From DATDCV01 sp036524155 (lineage in GTDB: Bacteria > Verrucomicrobiota > Verrucomicrobiia > Limisphaerales > UBA8199), in NCBI GenBank assembly GCA_036524155.1, contig DATDCV010000113.1:1-16466 (forward strand): DNA of 16,466 nucleotides, written 5' to 3'. This document shows positions 8,346 to 16,466 of this stretch, piece by piece (position 1 is the stretch's first letter; each line of letters starts with the position of its first letter). Made by a program: the position numbers and the translations under genes. The notes beneath the pieces are model-generated. The model was not told the DNA's origin. It ran no database searches and was given only the letters and a program-made list of their open reading frames with translations.

Positions 8346-8845
8346 GCCCCATGTTTCTCAGCGCGGCGAAGCCCCATTCGCTGCACCGCCGGGTCTGCGC
8401 TGTTTTGCACGCTCCTCGCCCACGCGATCCATGACGAAAAGTCAAGATCGTGTGACAACTCGACTCGCGCAGCAGCGTCAGCAGGGATCACCCATTTGTT
8501 TGCGCGACAATGGGCTACAAAGTCGTCCGGGAGCCGAACATCATGCCTCTCGACATAATGGTTAAGCCCTTCCGGCCAAACCCAAAGACCATCGGTAAAA
8601 TCTCGGCAGCCCATTTCTCTGTTGTCCACCAAACACCGAAATCGGCAGTAAGACAGGCCTCGCCATGTCTCGTAGGTGGCACCGGCTTTCAAGTAGGCGA
8701 TCAGTTTCTTGATCTCCTCGGCATGCACCCATCCAGGACATACCAGGGCGCTCGGATCGGGCAAAGCTTCTTCCCTGCCATACGGGTAATACCAGAAGCC
8801 GATTGGCCGCGCCGCATTCATGGCCGCACAGATCTCCTGCCTCAC
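8342..8845 (-). CDS. Conserved-looking hypothetical protein, 167 aa
   Basis: I cannot name a function. The protein is soluble, with no signal peptide or membrane span, and is rich in Trp, Cys and His. Its core runs from LVCPGWVHAEEIKKLIAYL (34-52) through TWRGLSYCRFRC (60-71) and FTDGLWVWPEGLNHYVERHD (83-102) to VRLPDDFV (103-110). I have an impression of similar small proteins in myxobacteria but cannot verify it. Cys36, Cys67, Cys71 and Cys80 could bind a metal, which is speculation. The GTG start at 8845 is chosen because GGAG (minus strand, 8851-8854) lies 5 nt before it. The start codon also overlaps the stop of the arabinofuranosidase gene as GTGA, a typical translational-coupling arrangement. 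ATG at 8821 is an alternative with a more distant AGGAG. Its TAA stop shares bases with the TAG of the convergent large gene. Confidence 0.72.
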   Translation of the reverse strand: MRQEICAAMNAARPIGFWYYPYGREEALPDPSALVCPGWVHAEEIKKLIAYLKAGATYETWRGLSYCRFRCLVDNREMGCRDFTDGLWVWPEGLNHYVERHDVRLPDDFVAHCRANKWVIPADAAARVELSHDLDFSSWIAWARSVQNSADPAVQRMGLRRAEKHGA

Positions 8846-10398
8846 TCGGTCTCCAGCACGACAACGGATTTGGCCGGCAGGGCGGCCGTGAAGTTTCCTT
8901 CCGACACTTTGGAACCGCTGAACTCCGCAGGTTTGACCGCATCGGACTGCTCGAAGGTGTTATGCGCGGTAATCTCGGAAGCCGTCAGCACACGCCCCGA
9001 CAACTTTTGCGCCTTCAACCCCTGAATTTCACAGGCGACCTCCACCGGTACATTGGGATTAAGGTTGCACAGGGTCACATGCAACCTGCCTTCCGCGTCG
9101 CGTGAAGCGGAGACATTGACCGCCGGAATCTTATCGGCTCCCAAGGTGTAATCCGGACTCTCCAGATCAACCGGAACCAGCTTGTCATCTTTATGAACCG
9201 TGTACATCTCGAACACGTGGTATGTCGGCGTCAGGATCATCTTCTCTTTGTCCGTCAAAATCATCGTCTGCAGGACGTTAATCATCTGGGCAATGTTAGC
9301 CATTTTGACGCGGTCGCAATGGTTGTTGAACGTGTTCAGAGTGCTGCCCGCCACCAGCGCATCACGCAACGAGTTTTGTTGGTAAAGGAAGCCCGGGTTC
9401 GTGCCGGGCTCGACGGCATGCCACGCGCCCCATTCGTCGACAATCAGAGCGATGCGCTTGTCCGGATCATACTTATCCATGATCTCGGAGTGTTTGCGGA
9501 CCAACTCCTCCATTCGTAATGCGTTTCTCAATTGGAAGAACCAGTCCTCCTCGTTGAACTGAGTCGCGGAGCGGCTCCGCCGGCCCGTTCCGCAATAGTA
9601 ATGCAACGCCAAACCGTTCATCCGCCGGCCGACATCGCGCATCAGTACTTCCGTCCATTTGTAGTCGCCCCCGTTCGGGCCGCACGCGATCTTGAAAACG
9701 CGGTTCGTCCCAAAGTTCCGCACGTAGGTCGCGTAGCGCTTAAACTGGTCGGCATAGAACTCGGGCGTCATGTTGCCGCCACAGCCCCAGTTTTCGTTGC
9801 CGACGCCAAAATAGCGCAGCCTCCATGGTTCCTCGCGCCCGTTCCTTTTGCGCTCGTCGGCCATCGGGCTGATGCCCGGGAACGTCATATACTCCACCCA
9901 GGACTGCATCTCCTGGACGCTGCCGCTGCCGACATTACCGCAAATGTAAGGTTCGCAACCCAGTTGGGCGCAAAAATCCAGGAATTCATGTGTTCCGAAG
10001 TGGTTGTTCTCGGTCACCCCGCCCCAATGCGTGTTGATCATCGTCGGCCGGTGCTCGCCCGGACCGATCCCGTCCCGCCAGTGGTACTCGTCGGCAAAAC
10101 AGCCCCCGGGCCAACGCAACACCGGGATCTTGATTTTCTTAAGCGCCGCCACCACGTCATTCCGAATGCCCCGCGTATTAGGAATGGGACTGTTCTCTCC
10201 CACCCAAACACCCTCGTAGATGCACCGCCCCAGATGCTCGGAGAAATGCCCGTAAATATTGCGATTGATGGCTTCTTTCGCCTGGTCCGCGTGAATGACC
10301 AGCCTTCCGCTGGCTGCCTGGGCAGCCGGTTCCGCCGAGACGGCTGGAAAGATCTGGCAACCAAAAACCAGCAAAGCAGCCACTCGTTTCAGGTTCAT
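8842..10398 (-). CDS. Secreted GH51 alpha-L-arabinofuranosidase
   Basis: The 518-residue protein starts with a signal peptide (MNLKRVAALLVFGCQIFPAVSA, probable cut near residue 22) and should be periplasmic or extracellular. GH51 landmarks are NIYGHFSEHLGRCIYEGVWV (47-66), LRWPGGCFADEYHWRDGIGP (94-113), the acid/base Glu202 in GNENWG and the nucleophile Glu322 in DEWGAWH. A C-terminal beta-sandwich ends VVLETE. These enzymes release terminal alpha-L-arabinofuranosyl groups from arabinan, arabinoxylan and similar polymers with retention. Length and both catalytic glutamates fit an intact enzyme. ATG at 10398 gives a complete signal peptide, although its Shine-Dalgarno sequence is weak. The gene is transcribed away from the sigma-factor gene. 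Its last four bases overlap the start of the small hypothetical gene, so the two probably form an operon. Confidence 0.93.
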   Translation of the reverse strand: MNLKRVAALLVFGCQIFPAVSAEPAAQAASGRLVIHADQAKEAINRNIYGHFSEHLGRCIYEGVWVGENSPIPNTRGIRNDVVAALKKIKIPVLRWPGGCFADEYHWRDGIGPGEHRPTMINTHWGGVTENNHFGTHEFLDFCAQLGCEPYICGNVGSGSVQEMQSWVEYMTFPGISPMADERKRNGREEPWRLRYFGVGNENWGCGGNMTPEFYADQFKRYATYVRNFGTNRVFKIACGPNGGDYKWTEVLMRDVGRRMNGLALHYYCGTGRRSRSATQFNEEDWFFQLRNALRMEELVRKHSEIMDKYDPDKRIALIVDEWGAWHAVEPGTNPGFLYQQNSLRDALVAGSTLNTFNNHCDRVKMANIAQMINVLQTMILTDKEKMILTPTYHVFEMYTVHKDDKLVPVDLESPDYTLGADKIPAVNVSASRDAEGRLHVTLCNLNPNVPVEVACEIQGLKAQKLSGRVLTASEITAHNTFEQSDAVKPAEFSGSKVSEGNFTAALPAKSVVVLETE

Positions 10399-10440
10399 CA
10401 GCCCAGTTCAGGCGAACCTTGGCAGGAACGCAAGCCTTTT

Positions 10441-10455
10441 GCCTGCCGCGCAGGC
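10441..10455. promoter_or_regulatory. Strong short hairpin in the divergent spacer upstream of the arabinofuranosidase
   Basis: GCCTGC (10441-10446), the loop CGC, and GCAGGC (10450-10455) form a perfect 6-bp GC-rich stem. It lies about 40 bp upstream of the GH51 start, within its probable leader. A second inverted repeat, CGGGTG (10517-10522) with CACCCG (10534-10539), lies in the same 245-bp divergent spacer (10399-10643). The symmetry is observed; any regulatory role is inference. Confidence 0.3.
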
Positions 10456-10643
10456 CGAATCATTCCTAGCCTTACGACCCCAACTCTCACTTGGCCTGCG
10501 AGACCGGGTTTCTTGTCGGGTGGCGTCATTGGACACCCGGGATGGACCCACGTACCGTAGGTCTTCATCTAGGATTTCCCCGCCAATGCCGCCTTGCCGA
10601 GATCTCGCGTGCAATCCATCGCTGCTCTGTTTACCGTCAGGCC

Positions 10644-11393
10644 GTGCGGACGGAACGCTCACTTTCCAGTCCTGAAGGGCTCGGAGGAGTCTTCGCCACC
10701 ACGCATTGGAGCGTGGTCATGGCAGCGCGGGAGCAAGACACCGCCCAGGCCGCCGAGGCCCTGGAGAAGCTGTGCCGCACGTACTGGTATCCACTTTATG
10801 CGTATATCCGCCGGCGAGGTTACGGACATGAGGACGCCCAGGACCTGACCCAGGGGTTCCTCTTGCAGTTGCTGGAGCGCAAATCCTTGAACCGGGTCGA
10901 CCAAAGCAAGGGGCTGTTCCGCTCTTATCTCCTGGCAGGTCTGAACTATTACCTGATCGACGCCCGCATCCATGCGGCCGCCCAGAAGCGGGGTGGATCC
11001 GCGACACTGTTGTCGCTCGATGCGCAAACGGCTGATCAAAGCTATGCCCTGGAGCTGGTCGATCAGCTCAGCCCGGACAAGCTTTTCGAGCGGCAGTGGG
11101 CGCTGGCGTTGCTCAACCGGGTTCTCGAGCGCTTGGAACAGGAGTTCCGCGATGCGGGGAAGGCTGAGCTGTTTGAGCGGTTGCGGCTGTTTCTCGTCGC
11201 CGGCGCAGCCGAGGAAACCTATGCGGATGCGGCGGCTGTTTTGGGCATGACTGGGGGCGCGGTCAAGAAAGCCGTGCACCGGATGCGAAATCGCTACCAG
11301 GAACTGTTCCGGGAAGAGGTTGCCCAAACCGTGGCTGGGCCCGCGGAGGTGGAGGGCGAGATGGGGCATCTCTGCGCCGTGCTTGGCGGCTGA
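10644..11393 (+). CDS. ECF-type RNA polymerase sigma factor
   Basis: With GTG 10644 as start the protein has 249 residues. It begins shortly before FATTHWSVVMAA (17-28), the usual N-terminal block of a sigma-factor family common in Planctomycetes and Verrucomicrobia. Region sigma-2 spans about 35-112, with TYWYPLYAYIRRRGYGHEDA, then QDLTQGFLLQLLER and FRSYLLAGLNYYLIDARI. The linker has LELVDQLSPDKLFERQWALA. Sigma-4 spans about 155-225, with a helix-turn-helix at TYADAAAVLGMTGGAVKKAV (192-211). The tail EVEGEMGHLCAVLGG is typical of the family. It should direct core polymerase to a small set of promoters. In-frame TTG 10491 and ATG 10542 would add up to 51 residues without recognisable similarity; no candidate has a clear ribosome-binding site. 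No anti-sigma gene is adjacent; the kinase gene starts about 200 bp downstream on the same strand. Confidence 0.88.
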   Translation: MRTERSLSSPEGLGGVFATTHWSVVMAAREQDTAQAAEALEKLCRTYWYPLYAYIRRRGYGHEDAQDLTQGFLLQLLERKSLNRVDQSKGLFRSYLLAGLNYYLIDARIHAAAQKRGGSATLLSLDAQTADQSYALELVDQLSPDKLFERQWALALLNRVLERLEQEFRDAGKAELFERLRLFLVAGAAEETYADAAAVLGMTGGAVKKAVHRMRNRYQELFREEVAQTVAGPAEVEGEMGHLCAVLGG

Positions 11394-11441
11394 TTTTGCT
11401 TGCAGGCGGCAAATCGCAGGCTACAGGCCGGGATTCGGCGC

Positions 11442-11460
11442 GCCTGCCCAACCGGCAGGT
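11442..11460. terminator. Hairpin downstream of the sigma-factor gene (possible terminator)
   Basis: CCTGCC (11443-11448) and GGCAGG (11454-11459) form a perfect 6-bp stem around the 5-base loop CAACC, about 50 bp after the sigma-factor stop. There is no T-tract, so it may be only a partial terminator or an mRNA-stabilising structure. With the promoter-like motif that follows, it would separate the sigma and kinase transcripts. Confidence 0.3.
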
Positions 11461-11530
11461 CAGCGCAGCGGCGGAAAAGTCTGACATCGCGATGCTACGA
11501 CCGCGTCCGGAGATAAAGCTAAGAAATTTG

Positions 11531-11561
11531 TGTCCCGCTTTGCCTGGTTTTTTCGGTGTAT
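11531..11561 (+). promoter_or_regulatory. Promoter-like motif upstream of the kinase gene
   Basis: TGTCCC (11531-11536) is followed after 15 nt by TTCGGTGTAT (11552-11561). The same two elements occur with 14 nt spacing upstream of the RCC1-repeat gene at 14989-15018. The layout resembles the -35/-10 elements of an ECF sigma promoter. If so, transcription would start near 11568, which supports ATG 11592 as the kinase start. The second element is partly duplicated in tandem (TTCGGTGTA, TTCGGTGTT; 11552-11569). The match is observed; promoter function is inferred. Confidence 0.55.
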
Positions 11562-11591
11562 TCGGTGTTGGCTTCCGATCAGCAGACGGAT

Positions 11592-14930
<3,339 letters not shown>

Positions 14931-14940
14931 AACGTGGGGA

Positions 14941-14962
14941 GAACCGATGGATAGGCCGGTTC
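14941..14962. terminator. Weak hairpin after the kinase gene
   Basis: GAACCG (14941-14946) pairs with CGGTTC (14957-14962) around a 10-base loop, starting 10 bp after the kinase stop. There is no T-tract directly after it. The position suits a terminator, but the stem is short, so the call is tentative. Confidence 0.3.
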
Positions 14963-14988
14963 AACTCCGCTCCTGCGCGCAAAAAGCC

Positions 14989-15018
14989 TGTCCCTTTTGG
15001 TGAACTTGTTCGGTGTAT
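14989..15018 (+). promoter_or_regulatory. Promoter-like motif upstream of the RCC1-repeat gene
   Basis: TGTCCC (14989-14994), 14 nt, then TTCGGTGTAT (15009-15018): the same bipartite motif as upstream of the kinase gene, with TTTG also shared just after the first element. The remainder of the two intergenic regions is not obviously alike. A start near 15025 would leave a leader of roughly 105 nt before the ATG at 15132. The similarity is observed; recognition by the sigma factor encoded in this window is inference. Confidence 0.55.
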
Positions 15019-15131
15019 AGAATGATGAGTCCGTTGCTTTCGGCTTTCTCGGGCCGCGCTCGTTGGGTGGGAACCAATGCAGCGCCTCACCTCGGCCCTC
15101 GCCTCATTCCGCTGCACGAAAGGAATTTGTT

Positions 15132-16466
15132 ATGACACCGAAGAACTCCGCGCTGCTCACGATCGCGTTGGGGACGTTTGTCTCGACCGCCTGTGCCTCG
15201 ACCATCTTCAGGGATGAGTTCATCGATCCGCAGCTAACCAACTGGGTCTGGTTAATTGGTAACGCGACCAAAACCAATTTGAACCAGCAGTTCCTCCTGT
15301 CAGCCCGTTGCGGACGCATGGACACCAACAATATAATGGCCACTCACTTTGCTTATGGTCGCACGATACAGGTTCCAGAGCCGCTGGCGAACGATTGGAC
15401 GCTCGAAGGGCGCGCGGATCTGATCAGTGCCAGTGAGACAAACGCCTGGGCCGACGTGCATTACCTGTGGAATAAGCTGGGCGGAGCCGGTCACCTCCTT
15501 TGGAAGGACAGCGACGAGCTGTACCTGGTGAAGTGGTGGAACGGCGGTGCCAGGATGGCGCTGTTTCTTGAAGAACGCCTGCCGCTCAAAAACACCAACG
15601 TCACCCTGGTTCTCGGCCTCACACGCCGCGATTCGAATTTGGAGATGAACGTGCGGGTCCTGGACAATGATGAAGGTAATGCTGTTTTGTACCAGCGCAC
15701 CGTGACCGACACACCAAATGCCGACCCCGTTATTCTGAACCGGGTCGGGGCGGGCCCAGACATGCTTGGGGAGGCTTGGCATCTGATCGGAGGTTCCGGT
15801 TACTTCGAGCTCTGCCTCGATTGGGCGGACCAGGACCACGGGCCGGCGAACGGCATGGCCCAGATCACCTATGACAATGCAGAGGTGAATCTCTGCCCTT
15901 CGCCCCGGCCGTACGTTGTCGCCTGGGACCAGAGCGGCGGCGGAAACTCCGCTTCACCGTACCTCACGAACGTGGTTGCAGTGGCTTCTGGTGGGTGCCA
16001 TAACCTCGCGCTGCGCGCCAATGGCACTCTGGCGCAATGGGATTCGTCAGGGAAGGAGTACGCGAACGGCCTCTCGAATGTCGTGGCGATCACGGCCAGC
16101 GCGGTCGGTATCGGTCCATTTCCGTCCCGATGTCACTTTCTGGCTTTGCGGGCCGATGGCACGGTCGTGGACTGGGACGACCTTATTGAGGTCTATCATG
16201 AGAGAGCTGTTCCGTCAGGGCTCAGTAATGTGGTCGCGGTGGCCGCCGGTACCCACAGCTTGGCCTTGCGCGCCGACGGCACCGTGGTCGCTTGGGGCGA
16301 TTACGAACAGTCTGCAACCAATGTTCCACCCGGCTTGAGTAACGTGGTCGCTGTGGCCGCCAACAGCCTCCAAAGTCTGGTCCTGCGGGCCGATGGCACT
16401 GTGCTTGCCTGGGGCGACAGTGCGACCAACGTTCCATCCGGCCTGAGTAATGTGGTCGCTGTGGCA
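15132..16466 (+). CDS. Secreted RCC1-repeat protein with N-terminal beta-sandwich-like region (3' end outside window)
   Basis: The frame is open from ATG 15132 to the right edge (445 codons), so the C-terminus is missing. The start has a good ribosome-binding site: AAAGGA at 15119-15124, 7 nt before ATG. A signal peptide (MTPKNSALLTIALGTFVSTACA, probable cut after residue 22) indicates export. Residues about 25-255 (from TIFRDEFIDPQLTNWVW) look like a lectin/LamG-type beta-sandwich, seen only as alternating hydrophobic strands, so tentative. From about residue 259 the protein is a run of RCC1-like repeats with the pattern GLSNVVAVAAGTHSLALRAD then GTVVAWG. Such repeats fold as a beta-propeller; in bacteria they are usually on secreted proteins of unknown partner. 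A promoter-like motif shared with the kinase gene lies upstream. Confidence 0.85.
   Translation, partial: MTPKNSALLTIALGTFVSTACASTIFRDEFIDPQLTNWVWLIGNATKTNLNQQFLLSARCGRMDTNNIMATHFAYGRTIQVPEPLANDWTLEGRADLISASETNAWADVHYLWNKLGGAGHLLWKDSDELYLVKWWNGGARMALFLEERLPLKNTNVTLVLGLTRRDSNLEMNVRVLDNDEGNAVLYQRTVTDTPNADPVILNRVGAGPDMLGEAWHLIGGSGYFELCLDWADQDHGPANGMAQITYDNAEVNLCPSPRPYVVAWDQSGGGNSASPYLTNVVAVASGGCHNLALRANGTLAQWDSSGKEYANGLSNVVAITASAVGIGPFPSRCHFLALRADGTVVDWDDLIEVYHERAVPSGLSNVVAVAAGTHSLALRADGTVVAWGDYEQSATNVPPGLSNVVAVAANSLQSLVLRADGTVLAWGDSATNVPSGLSNVVAVA
15961..16466 (+). repeat. RCC1-type coding repeats, period about 108-150 bp
   Basis: The repeated core (Gly-Leu-Ser-Asn-Val-Val-Ala) begins at 16068, 16218, 16332 and 16440, after a diverged copy near 15961. 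Spacing shortens from 150 to 114 to 108 bp toward the right edge. The first 27 bases of the last two units differ at only 3 positions, so the array is conserved at DNA level too. It continues beyond the window. Confidence 0.85.

Noticed and set aside
8510..9025. Plus-strand open frame (171 aa) opposite the small hypothetical gene and the GH51 end
   Set aside because: The minus-strand frame has a good ribosome-binding site, a coupling overlap and a protein-like composition; this one has none.
9532..10560. Long plus-strand open frame (342 aa) opposite the arabinofuranosidase
   Set aside because: It is antisense to a full GH51 gene with both catalytic motifs; the translation is Pro/Arg/Ala/His-rich and resembles no protein. 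It is an effect of high GC content.
10491..10643. Extended N-terminus of the sigma factor from TTG 10491 or ATG 10542
   Set aside because: The extra residues show no family similarity, and the family normally begins shortly before FATT.WSVV; GTG 10644 fits better, though no start has a clear ribosome-binding site.
10408..10662. Minus-strand 84-aa open frame in the divergent spacer
   Set aside because: It overlaps the sigma-factor start, has no ribosome-binding site or recognised domain, and its Arg/Ser-rich composition is typical of non-coding GC-rich DNA; kept only as a possible dispersed repeat.
11556..11591. GTG 11556 as kinase start
   Set aside because: It lies within the second element of the promoter-like motif; ATG 11592 directly precedes the zinc ribbon and has GACGGA upstream.
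15961..16466. Regular repeats as a possible CRISPR array
   Set aside because: Repeats are in frame, of variable length, degenerate at third positions, and encode RCC1 motifs.

Overview
This GC-rich, densely coded window looks like a chromosomal segment of a Verrucomicrobium, probably of the Pedosphaera/Limisphaerales type. That placement is an inference from gene families, not from a marker gene. The supporting traits are an ECF-type sigma factor followed by a zinc-ribbon Ser/Thr kinase fused to WD40 repeats, RCC1-repeat surface proteins, secreted proteins ending in a W..Y.VQ...FYRV module, and secreted GH38 and GH51 glycosidases.

Layout, left to right. (1) The C-terminal 486 codons of a GH38 alpha-mannosidase-like gene enter from the left edge (+). 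(2) Convergent with it are two minus-strand genes: an integral-membrane putative ABC exporter subunit and, 42 bp downstream, a LeuC/aconitase-family dehydratase large subunit. No LeuD partner or ABC ATPase lies in the window. (3) A large secreted protein (+) combines two lamin-tail-like domains, a bacterial Ig-like segment, a DUF3616 domain and a C-terminal module. (4) A minus-strand pair follows: a secreted GH51 alpha-L-arabinofuranosidase and a 167-residue protein of unknown function whose start overlaps the glycosidase stop by 4 bp. The stop of this small gene overlaps the stop of the large secreted gene. (5) A sigma factor / transmembrane WD40 kinase pair (+) comes next. (6) Finally a secreted RCC1-repeat protein (+) runs off the right edge.

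How the parts may work together: the kinase has the topology of a membrane signalling protein, with an N-terminal zinc ribbon and catalytic domain, one membrane span, and about 14 WD40 blades on the far side. The sigma factor just upstream has no recognisable anti-sigma gene, which suggests the kinase is its control partner. The same two-part promoter-like motif (TGTCCC, 14-15 nt, TTCGGTGTAT) lies upstream of both the kinase and the RCC1-repeat gene. The RCC1 protein may therefore be a target of this or a related sigma factor. The kinase activation segment also carries 4.4 perfect copies of a 7-bp repeat, a possible slipped-strand switch. The glycosidases suggest a plant- or microbial-polysaccharide-degrading lifestyle.

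No tRNA, rRNA, CRISPR array, transposase or phage gene was seen. No gene-free stretch exceeds about 250 bp.
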